A stretch of DNA of 32,811 bases, from the NCBI GenBank assembly GCA_023957275.1, contig JAMLHF010000050.1:1-32811 (forward strand), read 5' to 3'. The notes under the pieces were generated by a model, which did not search any database, was not told the DNA's origin, and saw nothing but the letters and a program-made list of their open reading frames with translations. Below, in pieces: positions 23,527 to 31,706 of this stretch (position 1 is its first letter; every line of letters starts with the position of its first letter). A program made the position numbers and the translations under genes. The stretch comes from Lentimicrobium sp. Lineage in GTDB: Bacteria > Bacteroidota > Bacteroidia > Bacteroidales > Lentimicrobiaceae.

Positions 23527-23832
23527 TACTTTACTGGCCATTGGGTTAATAGAAGATTTCGCCACTGATATATTAACCTATTCAGATTACCCGAATGATT
23601 TGAAGACTCAAAGTGCAGTCGAAAGATAGCTTGGAATAATTGGGGGGCTGTTAATAAGTAAGACAAAATATTTCCGGAAAATAAAATCTGGATAGTGCCC
23701 GTAGAATAATTCGGTATGCGCAACCGGATTATTCATTCCTATGATTCTGTTGATTCATCAATGGTTTGGGCAATTCTAAAAAATCACCTTTTACCACTTA
23801 AGGAGGAGATATTTAAGCTAAAAGATTTGTAA
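23495..23832 (+). pseudogene. HepT-like HEPN toxin (DUF86), decayed
   Basis: An ATG at 23495 opens 44 codons (MTEQGRKYLSDTLLAIGLIE..., ending KTQSAVER) before TAG at 23627-23629. Reading on, LGIIG is followed by a one-base loss in the G-run at 23642-23647; the shifted frame then gives AVNK, a TAA (23659-23661), DKIFPENKIWIVPVE, a TAA (23707-23709), and FGMRNRIIHSYDSVDSSMVW through KEEIFKLKDL to a natural TAA (23830-23832). RNRIIHSY is the RxxxxHxY motif of HEPN RNase toxins. Three stops and one frameshift over a full family-length frame mark a relatively recent pseudogene. Confidence 0.75.
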
Positions 23833-23906
23833 ATAATTAAAAATCAATACGTTGCGTCTTTGCGTGATTCTTAATTTTAGCGGATTATTGTGGTTGGAAA
23901 ATAAAA

Positions 23907-23931
23907 AACTCCCGGCCAATGACCGGGAGTT
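23907..23931 (-). terminator. Intrinsic terminator of the rplU-rpmA operon
   Basis: AACTCCCGG and CCGGGAGTT (plus-strand 23907-23915 and 23923-23931) form a perfect 9-bp stem with a 7-nt loop; on the minus strand it is followed by TTTTTAT. It lies 34 nt beyond the rpmA stop. T-rich sequence on the other side may make it bidirectional. Confidence 0.8.
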
Positions 23932-23965
23932 GCTATTTTTTTGCCAGTATTATCTGATTTACAGA

Positions 23966-24232
23966 TTATTCAGCATCCTTGATGGGGAGAACGGAAACGT
24001 AGGATTTGTCGTTTTTCCTGCGGCGGAATTCAACGACACCATCTACGAGGGCAAACAGCGTGTGGTCCTTGCCCATGCCTACATTCAGGCCGGGGTTGTG
24101 AACCGTGCCACGCTGGCGGATAATGATGTTGCCGGCTTGTGCAGCCTGTCCACCATAAATCTTAACGCCGAGGCGTTTGCTGTGTGATTCCCTACCGTTC
24201 TGCGAACTACCGGCACCTTTTTTATGAGCCAT
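23966..24232 (-). CDS. rpmA: Large ribosomal subunit protein bL27
   Basis: This 88-residue protein is bL27 of the 50S subunit, which lies near the peptidyl transferase centre. The N-terminus [24 protein letters not shown] is canonical, without the extra cleavable N-terminal segment found in Firmicutes. The motif [30 protein letters not shown] follows. It is encoded 46 nt downstream of rplU, the usual L21-L27 operon, and is followed by a good terminator. Confidence 0.98.
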   Translation of the reverse strand: MAHKKGAGSSQNGRESHSKRLGVKIYGGQAAQAGNIIIRQRGTVHNPGLNVGMGKDHTLFALVDGVVEFRRRKNDKSYVSVLPIKDAE

Positions 24233-24278
24233 ATCTTTTCGTTTTTAGCGGTTATACAATGGTTTTGATACAGCCTTC

Positions 24279-24590
24279 TCAGGCGGTGATGGCATCGATC
24301 TGCAGCCGGGTAAGGTACTGCCTGTGGCCGTTTGATTTCTGATAACCTTTTCTCCTCTTCTTTTTGAAGACGATCACCTTATCGCCACGTAAATGCGACA
24401 GGATTTTAGCCGTAACGACAGCGCCGGTAACCGTCGGCTGTCCGATGGTAACAGCTCCGTCGTTGTCAACCAACATTACGTTGTTCAGTTCAACGGTCGA
24501 GCCTTCTTCACCCTCAAGACGATGCACGAAGATCACCTGGTCTTTTACCACTTTGTGTTGCTGGCCGGCGATTTCTACGATTGCGTACAT
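24279..24590 (-). CDS. rplU: Large ribosomal subunit protein bL21
   Basis: This 103-residue protein is bL21 of the 50S subunit, an early-assembling 23S rRNA binder. [25 protein letters not shown] at the N-terminus and the C-terminal [20 protein letters not shown] motif are family signatures. It is first in the rplU-rpmA operon. The short leader (about 24591-24630) can form a CCCC/GGGG hairpin at 24617-24632, which might serve regulation, but nothing recognisable as a known ribosomal-protein leader is seen. Confidence 0.98.
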   Translation of the reverse strand: MYAIVEIAGQQHKVVKDQVIFVHRLEGEEGSTVELNNVMLVDNDGAVTIGQPTVTGAVVTAKILSHLRGDKVIVFKKKRRKGYQKSNGHRQYLTRLQIDAITA

Positions 24591-24635
24591 TGTGAATTGT
24601 TTAATAGGTTAAGGTTCCCCTGATTATCGGGGGTG

Positions 24636-24664
24636 CAAAAATAGGAATAATTTTCTAATTCCAA
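24636..24664 (-). promoter_or_regulatory. Promoter of the rplU-rpmA operon (TTG-N18-TATTTTTG)
   Basis: The minus strand has TTG (24664-24662), an 18-nt spacer and TATTTTTG (24643-24636), a good Bacteroidota promoter. The predicted start lies about 40 nt upstream of rplU. Confidence 0.65.
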
Positions 24665-24675
24665 ATGATTTAATG

Positions 24676-25605
24676 CTAAAATTTTATAACACCCGCAATA
24701 AACCGTACAATACGGTTGTTGGTCAGGCTGCTGGTATTTACCAGCAAAACGCCTGTAATCACGAGCATTACCCAAAAAAGGAATCCCGGACGGAATTTTT
24801 CGCCATCGGCTATCCCCCATATCAGTGCTATGACGGGAATAAAATAAGTGACCGAAGAGGCAAACACCGCGCTGCTCATCTGTATCAACCTGTTAAACAG
24901 CATCAGGGCCAGGCCGGTGCCGGCAATGGCCAGTATGGCAATATAACCCAGTCCTTTCCATGTATCCGGGTTGCTTTCCACTCCTGATGAAAAAGGGGTG
25001 AACCCAAAAAGATAGATTGCCGCCATGGGGCCGACGGTGAAAAAAGATAAAGCCGTGATGGCCACCGGATCAACTCCCTGAAGAAAAGCCTTCACTATAT
25101 TTACATTGACTGCATAACAGATTGCAGCAATGATAACCAGGATGGCAAAACCCATATTGACAGTGAAATTGCCGGTGCCACTTACGCTAACCAGTCCGAT
25201 CGCTCCGGCCAGCCCGATAATTACCCCTGTAACGTTGAACCATTTCGGTCTGTTTTTAAAGAAAACAATACTTACAATCAACGTAAACAGCGGCGTAAGC
25301 GAGTTGAGAATTCCTGCCAGCGAACTGTCAATCCCCCGCTGGGCTGCCGCGAACAGAAAAGCTGGGATCAGACTGCCAACCAATCCTACTGCCAGTAAGA
25401 CCCTCCACTGGTTCAGCGCGATGCTTTTAAGTCTTTTTGCTGCGAATGGTACCAGGAACAGCCAGGTGATTACCACCCTCAGTGCACCTACTTCTCCCGG
25501 GCTGAAACTCTCAAGTCCACGCTTGATCAGGATGAAGGAACTTCCCCAGACAAGGGCAAGTATTATTAGTATTAACCAGGGAAGCCAGGGTTTTCTCTCG
25601 GGCAT
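24676..25605 (-). CDS. EamA/DMT family transporter
   Basis: A 309-residue inner-membrane protein with ten predicted helices arranged as two EamA repeats, the drug/metabolite transporter layout. Repeat 1 opens with LIILALVWGSSFILIKRGL (about 12-30) and includes PGEVGALRVVITWL; repeat 2 starts near residue 150 and includes SSAVFASSVTYFIPVIALIWG (about 243-263), the conserved segment before the last helices. Family members export amino acids, nucleosides or other metabolites; the substrate here is not predictable. It stands upstream of the rplU promoter in the same direction. Confidence 0.88.
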   Translation of the reverse strand: MPERKPWLPWLILIILALVWGSSFILIKRGLESFSPGEVGALRVVITWLFLVPFAAKRLKSIALNQWRVLLAVGLVGSLIPAFLFAAAQRGIDSSLAGILNSLTPLFTLIVSIVFFKNRPKWFNVTGVIIGLAGAIGLVSVSGTGNFTVNMGFAILVIIAAICYAVNVNIVKAFLQGVDPVAITALSFFTVGPMAAIYLFGFTPFSSGVESNPDTWKGLGYIAILAIAGTGLALMLFNRLIQMSSAVFASSVTYFIPVIALIWGIADGEKFRPGFLFWVMLVITGVLLVNTSSLTNNRIVRFIAGVIKF

Positions 25606-25674
25606 AAATATTTTGTCAGTGATTGCAGGTTGTATAAATTCTATTCATCAGGCTTGCGGTAAAACAGAAGGTTG

Positions 25675-25682
25675 CAAAATTA
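25675..25682 (-). promoter_or_regulatory. Putative -7 box TAATTTTG of the EamA transporter gene
   Basis: The minus strand reads TAATTTTG, 69 nt before the transporter ATG. No TTG is present at the preferred distance, so this is a moderate candidate. Confidence 0.4.
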
Positions 25683-26031
25683 GTTGTTTATATCGGAGGA
25701 ATTCTCCATCCAATGTAAATATCATCTGTAAATTTCTGAGTTTATAATAATCATAAGATCAAAAGAGTAAATGCCAGGGCAGTCTGCTTATTAGCCCGGG
25801 GAAACGGAAGGGGTGAAATCAGGATTTATTTTGAATCATATTCCGGCTTATCTTGGATAAAGGATTGTATTTTCTCAGGCATCTGACCGTTTATTCTAGC
25901 ATATTAAGGTCAGGACGAAGAGCAAAGCAAAGTTTGTTAAATTTGCTTTCCGGTCGGTTATAATGCTGAACCTTTTTAAGAGCCGGGCTATTTAATTATC
26001 ACGGGGACAAGTTCAACACAAAACGGGGAAT
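25683..26031. other. Intergenic region upstream of the 114-residue protein
   Basis: No gene is recognised here. AAAGCAAA (25924-25931) and TTTGCTTT (25942-25949) form an 8-bp inverted repeat, and TAAATTTG (25938-25945), a match to the -7 consensus on the plus strand, overlaps its right arm about 87 nt before the next start codon. This may be the promoter, or a hairpin, of the following gene. Confidence 0.35.
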
Positions 26032-26376
26032 ATGTATAAAACCAGGAAAATAAGGGAAGAGGAAAAGGCTTTGATTCTCTTTTTGCTCTCGGAGTGCGGT
26101 TTTAATGATCAGATTTATCCTGTTGCCGGGGAAGTTTATGAGTATGAAGGCGGGATTATGGGCAGCATTAACCTGGCCGGGAGCGATCCCGATCAGTATG
26201 CCGGCGACCTTATTCAGGTAGAGTATACCGATTCGGATCAGGTTGAAGTAATTATCACCCTTACCCGTGATAGAAACAATCGTTTACTGGATCTAGACTT
26301 CTGGAAAGCGGACTTTTCAAAACTGATCCGTTATCCTGCACCCGGACAGGTGATCATTCTGAGAAAATTTCAGTAA
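26032..26376 (+). CDS. Conserved-looking hypothetical protein, DUF6984-like
   Basis: A 114-residue soluble protein without signal peptide or membrane helix. The N-terminal helix KIREEEKALILFLLSEC (about 6-22) and the C-terminal block VIITLTRDRNNRLLDLDFWK with following DFSKLIRYP (about 77-105) resemble the DUF6984 pattern as I remember it (an EE..LI..LL start and a strand ending in L.E.D.W), but this recall is weak and no function is known. It precedes the aldehyde dehydrogenase gene by 68 nt on the same strand, so the two could share a transcript. Acidic residues dominate the middle part. Confidence 0.7.
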   Translation: MYKTRKIREEEKALILFLLSECGFNDQIYPVAGEVYEYEGGIMGSINLAGSDPDQYAGDLIQVEYTDSDQVEVIITLTRDRNNRLLDLDFWKADFSKLIRYPAPGQVIILRKFQ

Positions 26377-26444
26377 AGCGGAAGCATTTGCCCTGTTATT
26401 CTTCAGTCAACTTTGAATCTAACTTAAAGTAATAATACCTGATT

Positions 26445-27857
26445 ATGGACATTTTTTTAGCCGGCCGGTTCGTAAAAACCACTAAAACGCTCATGGTAAT
26501 AAATCCCTATAACGGAAGCCTTATTGATACAACCTATCTTGCCGGTGAAAAGGAGCTGGAAGATGCAATCATTGCTGCCCGTTCAGCTCTGATGCCCATG
26601 CGAGAACTGCCTTCATGGAAACGTTATGAAGTACTGATGCACATCCGCAACCGGCTGACTGAGCGACGTGAAGAATTTGCAGGCATGATCTGCGCTGAAT
26701 CAGGCAAGCCCCTGCGTTATGCCCTGGGCGAGACGGATCGTTCCATACAGACTTTTACGGTCGCCGCTGAAGAAGCAAAACGGTTGCCCGGCGAATACCT
26801 CAGCCTGGACTGGACAAAACCGGGAGATTCAAAGGAAGGCATTGTCAGGTATTTTCCGGTTGGGATTATCGCCGGCATAGCACCCTTCAATTTTCCCTTA
26901 AACCTGGCCGTGCATAAGCTGGCACCGGCTATTGCTGCCGGTTGTCCGATTATACTTAAACCTTCTTCTACCACGCCGCTCAGTACATTGCTGTTGGCGA
27001 AGATTCTCAGCGAGGCCGGTCTTCCGGAAGGTGCGGTTTCAATTCTTCCCATGGACCGCGGTACAGGAAACAGGTTGGTTACCGATCCGCGTATTGCGCT
27101 GCTGTCATTTACCGGTTCACCAGAAGTGGGATGGAAAATGAAGGCGGAGGCCGGAAAGAAAAAGGTAGTACTTGAGCTTGGAGGTAATGCCGGCGTGATA
27201 GTGAGCAAAAGCGCCGCTTTGAAGCCGGCCCTCGAAAAATGCCTGAGTGGTGCTTTTTCATATGCTGGACAGGTTTGCATCCATACCCAGCGCATTTTTG
27301 TGCATAAGGAACTGTTTTACGAATTCAGCTACCGTTTTGCCTCGTTGGTAAACCAGATCAGGTCGGGTGATCCGGCTTTGCCTGAAACAGAGTTCAGCAG
27401 TATGATTGACGAGGGCAATGCCATACGGGTGGAGCAATGGGTAAACGAAGCCCTGGCCGGAGGCGCCCGCCTTGTGTGCGGAGGTCGCCGGCAGGGAAGC
27501 TTGTTTTCGCCTACCGTCTTAACCAATACACACGATGATATGAGGGTATGCAGCCATGAAGTATTCGGCCCGGTGGTTACCCTTGAGCCTTTCGATAGCT
27601 TTTCCGAAGCGGTTGAACGTATCAATAATACCCGTTTCGGTCTTCAGGCCGGTGTTTTTACCAATGACCTCAGTGAAATGGATGAAGCCTTCGCAAATCT
27701 GGAAGTCGGCGGAGTCATCATCAACGATGTGCCGACATTCCGCGTTGATCACATGCCTTACGGCGGCATCAAGGATTCAGGGCTTGGCCGTGAAGGGGTA
27801 AAATATGCCATGATGGATATGCTGGAGCCCAGAATACTGGTGAAGGGGAGACGATAA
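26445..27857 (+). CDS. NAD(P)-dependent aldehyde dehydrogenase
   Basis: A 470-residue enzyme of the aldehyde dehydrogenase superfamily, oxidising an aldehyde to a carboxylate. Catalytic residues are in place: N149 in GIAPFNFPLN, the general base E244 in LELGGNAG, and the nucleophile C278 in SYAGQVCIHTQR. The Rossmann region SFTGSPEVGWKM (about 221-232) and the KPSSTTPLS loop (about 172-180) bind the cofactor. EVFGPVVTLEPF and PYGGIKDSGLGREG complete the signature. The general pattern (CIHTQR at the active site, short N-terminus) resembles GapN/lactaldehyde-type members rather than betaine aldehyde enzymes, but the substrate is uncertain. The start ATG at 26445 gives the normal family N-terminus. 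Confidence 0.92.
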   Translation: MDIFLAGRFVKTTKTLMVINPYNGSLIDTTYLAGEKELEDAIIAARSALMPMRELPSWKRYEVLMHIRNRLTERREEFAGMICAESGKPLRYALGETDRSIQTFTVAAEEAKRLPGEYLSLDWTKPGDSKEGIVRYFPVGIIAGIAPFNFPLNLAVHKLAPAIAAGCPIILKPSSTTPLSTLLLAKILSEAGLPEGAVSILPMDRGTGNRLVTDPRIALLSFTGSPEVGWKMKAEAGKKKVVLELGGNAGVIVSKSAALKPALEKCLSGAFSYAGQVCIHTQRIFVHKELFYEFSYRFASLVNQIRSGDPALPETEFSSMIDEGNAIRVEQWVNEALAGGARLVCGGRRQGSLFSPTVLTNTHDDMRVCSHEVFGPVVTLEPFDSFSEAVERINNTRFGLQAGVFTNDLSEMDEAFANLEVGGVIINDVPTFRVDHMPYGGIKDSGLGREGVKYAMMDMLEPRILVKGRR

Positions 27858-27998
27858 TGAACAAATCGCGGGAATAAGGCCTTAAGAACCTTACCAGGCA
27901 GAACTGTTACCGGCTGATCAGGGGCCCCCGTCACCGGATAGTATTCCTAATCATATTCTCCTGTTCTGAAAAGCAGCCGTCATGCCGGCGGGGAGTCC

Positions 27999-28020
27999 TT
28001 CACGGATCAATGCCCGTGAA
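27999..28020. terminator. Hairpin between convergent aldehyde dehydrogenase and subtilase genes
   Basis: TTCACGG (27999-28005) and CCGTGAA (28014-28020) form a 7-bp stem with an 8-nt loop, 4 nt from the subtilase stop. No T-run follows on either strand, so termination is only a possibility. Nothing else was seen in 27858-28023. Confidence 0.35.
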
Positions 28021-28023
28021 TAA

Positions 28024-29982
28024 CTATTGCAATACAAGCTTTATAGATTCCGCTTTCTCACCGGTAGTCAGTTTCAGTATATAAACACCGGGCGCAAGCA
28101 CAGGTTTCCATGTTAATGTATGTATCCCGGGATTCATGATTGCATCGGTCAGGGTTATCTTTTTCCGGCCGCTCAGGTCAAATACATCTATAACTGTTTT
28201 GGTGGCAGATTCAAGAGAAAATGATATTCGGGTTTCAGTGTCGAACGGGTTTGGTGAAGCCGAGAGATGTGGTTTGTTACTCTCCAGGCGGCCGGTATTT
28301 ACCCCGGTCCTGACTTTTATTTCAACAGGAATAACCAGCTCGTTCAGGAAATAGTCCTGAATGGTGATGGAAGAATAATAGTTATCATCCGCCAGTCCGT
28401 TGGGATTGATGGTCAGTGTGATGGATTCGGGTTGACTTCCGCGCAGAATGCCTTCTGTGGTGCCGATGGAAAGCCAGTGAGTTGATGCCGGGGTAGAGAT
28501 TGTAAAAGAGTCGGTTTCACAACCGGTTGCTGAAAGCATGATATCAATATCTGTAATTGTTTCCGGGGCGGTTAACAGTGAGATAAAAGCCGGATCGGCA
28601 GATATTGCAGGTGGATCCAGCACCATTTGCAGCGCACTCAGCAGGTTTAGCCGCCCCCCGCTCACGGTACTGCCAACGAGTGAAGGTATGGTATCAACAG
28701 AAGCAATCAGGTATCTTTTGAATTTTGAGGAAATCAGCACCGGGTCGCTTTTGTATTCCTCGATTGTGGCCGCATCGGCAGCAGCATACATCAGTGCGAT
28801 GGCTCCGGAAACATGAGGCGACGACATGGATGTGCCTGATTTGTACCCGTAACTGTCACCATTCCGGGTAGAATATATATTGGTTCCCGGGGCTGCCAGG
28901 TCGATGCTGTTGGCGCCCCATGCGGCCTGTGAGTTCAGGTCATCGGTATTGGTACTGTTCGTCACTGCAACAATGGATTCGTTCGTCATGGCTGTGGGAA
29001 TATCCCCGTTGATGTCAACATCCCAGCCGCGGTTGGCGGTAGAGGCCACATTAAGAATACCGGCAGAACCCAGGGAGTCATAAATCGCCCCCCAGAGCGG
29101 ATAATTGGCCGGATTGCCCCCATCTATGCCAAATGAAGAATTGGTAACCACCACAAAAGCACCTGCAGTACCGTTGGTTTCATCATAAATCTTCCGCATG
29201 GTGAATATATAATCATACGAAGCTACGGCAACCGCTTCGTTTGAGCCGGAACCTGAAACGGGCATCAAATAGGTGTTGAACGCTACCCCGGTTACCCCGA
29301 GGCTGTTATTCCCTTTGGCGGCGGATATCCCGGCTACATGCGTACCATGATCGCTTTGCGACACATTGCCATTGTTGCCATAGGCATTCCAGCCGTTATA
29401 ATCGTCGATATATCCGTTTCCGTCATCATCGATGCCATTGTAGGGGATTTCAAGCCTGTTTTTCCACAAACGCAGATCGCTGTGGCCAAGGTCAACACCG
29501 CCATCAACCATAGCGATTACAATGGTATCTCCTGGCAGGGTTAATCCACTGGTGGTTAGTTCCCATGCATAGCTTGCCCTGATGTCGGCCCCGGGCGTAC
29601 CGCTCATCTGACCGGTATTTTTCAAAGCCCACATTGCCGAAAATGACGGGTCGTTCGGGATCAGCTCACGTTCGGAAACCTTGTGGTTGAATTGAGCAAT
29701 GTTTACCGACGGATGCTTGCGGATATCGTCAAGCAGCTTGCCGGCATCAGCAAACGTCTCGTCAAAACCAAGCAGCCAGATATTCATTCTGCGTGAAAGC
29801 TGCTTTTCGATGGTTATTCCTGCCGGGCTGAAAGTATTCATTAATCCGGAGAGCAGTTGATGATCACTCCCCTGCTTCAGCTGTATCAGCAGCTGTCCCG
29901 GTTCGCGTTCCGCTTCAGTGGTTTGCGCATTGGCGTTGCATCCAATGGCCAGAAAAATCAAAATGGTATAGAGGAATTTCAT
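28024..29982 (-). CDS. Secreted subtilisin-like serine peptidase (S8) with T9SS sorting domain
   Basis: A 652-residue exported protease. A signal peptide (about 1-20, ending NANAQ) is followed by an I9-like propeptide region (about 28-105) and the S8 catalytic domain. The triad is complete: D160 in IVIAMVDGGVD, H212 in DHGTHVAGIS and S385 in SGTSMSSPHVSGAIALM; N281 in VVVTNSSFG fits the oxyanion hole. The DDDGNGYIDDYNGWN segment (about 185-199) is a probable calcium-binding loop common in this group. A beta-sandwich region and a T9SS type A domain (ASPNPFDTETRISF...APGVYILKLTT, about 575-652) close the protein. Likely role: extracellular protein breakdown. Confidence 0.93.
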   Translation of the reverse strand: MKFLYTILIFLAIGCNANAQTTEAEREPGQLLIQLKQGSDHQLLSGLMNTFSPAGITIEKQLSRRMNIWLLGFDETFADAGKLLDDIRKHPSVNIAQFNHKVSERELIPNDPSFSAMWALKNTGQMSGTPGADIRASYAWELTTSGLTLPGDTIVIAMVDGGVDLGHSDLRLWKNRLEIPYNGIDDDGNGYIDDYNGWNAYGNNGNVSQSDHGTHVAGISAAKGNNSLGVTGVAFNTYLMPVSGSGSNEAVAVASYDYIFTMRKIYDETNGTAGAFVVVTNSSFGIDGGNPANYPLWGAIYDSLGSAGILNVASTANRGWDVDINGDIPTAMTNESIVAVTNSTNTDDLNSQAAWGANSIDLAAPGTNIYSTRNGDSYGYKSGTSMSSPHVSGAIALMYAAADAATIEEYKSDPVLISSKFKRYLIASVDTIPSLVGSTVSGGRLNLLSALQMVLDPPAISADPAFISLLTAPETITDIDIMLSATGCETDSFTISTPASTHWLSIGTTEGILRGSQPESITLTINPNGLADDNYYSSITIQDYFLNELVIPVEIKVRTGVNTGRLESNKPHLSASPNPFDTETRISFSLESATKTVIDVFDLSGRKKITLTDAIMNPGIHTLTWKPVLAPGVYILKLTTGEKAESIKLVLQ

Positions 29983-30125
29983 GAGCGTATAATCTGCTGG
30001 ATTAATTCATTAACAAGTTACCGTCTGCAATGTTTTAAGTTCTGTGGGCTGGCTTCGGGAACAGGCTGATAACCGGATATTCCGGTGATTTTCTGTCGTG
30101 TTCTTTCTGCATTTCTGTGATCAGA

Positions 30126-30145
30126 CATTCCCGGTCCGGGGAATG
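30126..30145 (-). terminator. Hairpin downstream of the AlgX-like gene
   Basis: CATTCCC (30126-30132) and GGGAATG (30139-30145) form a 7-bp stem with a 6-nt loop, 10 nt beyond the AlgX-like stop. The T-run on the minus strand is weak. Nothing further was recognised in 29983-30125. Confidence 0.4.
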
Positions 30146-30154
30146 TACGGATGT

Positions 30155-31648
30155 TTATTTTTTTCCGTACTTGTCTTCATACATCCAGGCAGCATCCCTG
30201 CTGATCTGTTCATCTTCACTGATGCCGTTTTCTTTTGCTTTCCGCTTGATTTCCTCCATCCAGTCAGGGGTTCCGCGTATTCCCATTTCAAGGAGCCTTA
30301 TCAGGTCGCGTTTGTCTGAATACTTCTCCGGAGCGCTGAGATGGTCTTTATAAAAAAGATAGTTTGCTTCTTTGTAAATCCTTTTCTCCAGGCTCATATT
30401 CAATGCAAGGCTTTCTTCATACATCCGTTTGAAACCATCCCCGTAAGTTCTGATCTGGTTACTGAATACCTCCACGGGATCCCGGTAACCGGGATAAAAC
30501 AGGTCGTAAAGCTGTTCATCAAAATTCCAGGCAAAGGCATGATGAAATCTTTCGGTAATCATTATCAGAATGAAATCGCGCTGCAAAATTTCATCTCTGA
30601 AATTCCGGTCGGCAGCCACCCCATCCTGCACATAATCGCACCGGGTAATGCTTTTGTTATAGTACCAGAAATCGCAATTACTGAAGGCATTGGGTGTAAT
30701 CTGGTCATTCAGCCAGTTGAAATAGAAACTGTCTCCGACAATCAGGGCATTGGGTTTGGTTTCGCCGCCGGCACCGGCAAATTCCAGTACGGGATAGACC
30801 AGTCCGGGCTGTGGAATCCTGAACAGGAGGTTCATGGCCAGGCCGATGTCATAATCGGGGTGGCGTATGGTGTCCAGCTCAACAGTTTTCCGGATAATAA
30901 GTTCAGGGACCGGTTTTCCGCTGATTTTTCGCAGGTATTTCAATGTAGTATCAGCGGCCAGCGCTGCACCGTAATAACTCCAGTGAGTACCGCATTTCGG
31001 AAATAACGGATTGACTGTTTTTTCTTTGATGTCGATGAAATACCTGTTAAGATCCAGCACGTTAACCCCGGATGCTTCTAGTCGCGTCAGCAGCATGCTG
31101 TAGTTTGATGTTTTCTCAGGCAGATTTCTGTATTTACGGGGCCATAGGTCGGTATGAAAACTTCCTTTCCCCGGCTCAAAGATTACAACCAGGGTTTTAC
31201 CCAGCCTGGCAAGGGTATCCTGAACGGCCCTGAGCTGCCGCGCTTTTTTTATCCAAACACTGTCGCCAACATAATAGAGGCCGGTTACTTCCCTAAGGTA
31301 ATCTTCCTCGAAAAGTTCGTTATTCCGGCCTATGATCACTCCTTCGGCATTGGCCTGACGGAAAAACAGGAAATCCGCCTGGTTATTAAGTCTTACAAGA
31401 TCGCTTCTGAAACCGATATGATGTTCAAGGCGTGCATTAAACGTTTCCTGAAAAGAGCCGTTCAGCCAGCCGGCGCGTGAAAAATCATTGAATGACGGTT
31501 TCCCGGCATCCATAAAGGCGCCTGAAAGCGGTTTTTCGGGAAACAGCCCGAATCTTGCCTGAATTGCCGGTGCTGTAATAAGCAGCATCAGCAGGAAAAA
31601 CATAAAGCTTTTCAGGCTGTAGCCGTCAGATTTTTTGGTTTTACTCAT
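30155..31648 (-). CDS. AlgX/AlgJ-like SGNH hydrolase-like membrane-anchored protein
   Basis: A 497-residue protein with one N-terminal hydrophobic segment (about 14-31), anchoring or exporting the rest to the periplasm. The start ATG at 31648 is preferred to an in-frame TTG at 31669 that overlaps the -7 box. The body resembles the AlgX/AlgJ acetyltransferase family: GVIIGRNNELFEED (about 103-116), FPKCGTHWSYYGAALAAD (about 216-233) with H222, and NALIVGDSFYFNW (about 300-312) with nucleophile-like S307. The Asp usual two residues before the His (DxHW) is Gly here. Such proteins O-acetylate exopolysaccharides together with an MBOAT protein, but none is in the window. Acetyltransferase activity is therefore uncertain. 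Confidence 0.75.
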   Translation of the reverse strand: MSKTKKSDGYSLKSFMFFLLMLLITAPAIQARFGLFPEKPLSGAFMDAGKPSFNDFSRAGWLNGSFQETFNARLEHHIGFRSDLVRLNNQADFLFFRQANAEGVIIGRNNELFEEDYLREVTGLYYVGDSVWIKKARQLRAVQDTLARLGKTLVVIFEPGKGSFHTDLWPRKYRNLPEKTSNYSMLLTRLEASGVNVLDLNRYFIDIKEKTVNPLFPKCGTHWSYYGAALAADTTLKYLRKISGKPVPELIIRKTVELDTIRHPDYDIGLAMNLLFRIPQPGLVYPVLEFAGAGGETKPNALIVGDSFYFNWLNDQITPNAFSNCDFWYYNKSITRCDYVQDGVAADRNFRDEILQRDFILIMITERFHHAFAWNFDEQLYDLFYPGYRDPVEVFSNQIRTYGDGFKRMYEESLALNMSLEKRIYKEANYLFYKDHLSAPEKYSDKRDLIRLLEMGIRGTPDWMEEIKRKAKENGISEDEQISRDAAWMYEDKYGKK

Positions 31649-31666
31649 CTGATGAATAATATCAGG

Positions 31667-31694
31667 CAAATTTAATGGTTTCTTCGGTTGTCAA
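31667..31694 (-). promoter_or_regulatory. Promoter of the AlgX-like gene (TTG-N17-TAAATTTG)
   Basis: The minus strand has TTG (31694-31692, in TTGACA), 17 nt, then TAAATTTG (31674-31667), placing the transcription start about 12 nt before the chosen ATG. Confidence 0.55.
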
Positions 31695-31706
31695 TCCTGA
31701 AATCAT

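Noticed and set aside
23493-23723. A 76-codon minus-strand frame in the decayed toxin region
   Set aside because: The plus strand of the same bases reads as HepT-like with a family motif; the minus frame is incidental.
24591-24635. A ribosomal-protein autoregulatory leader upstream of rplU
   Set aside because: Only a small CCCC/GGGG hairpin is visible in about 40 nt; no known leader structure could be matched.
30341-31006. A 221-codon plus-strand frame opposite the AlgX-like gene
   Set aside because: The minus strand carries the GDSF and THW family motifs; the plus frame has no signal, domain or promoter.
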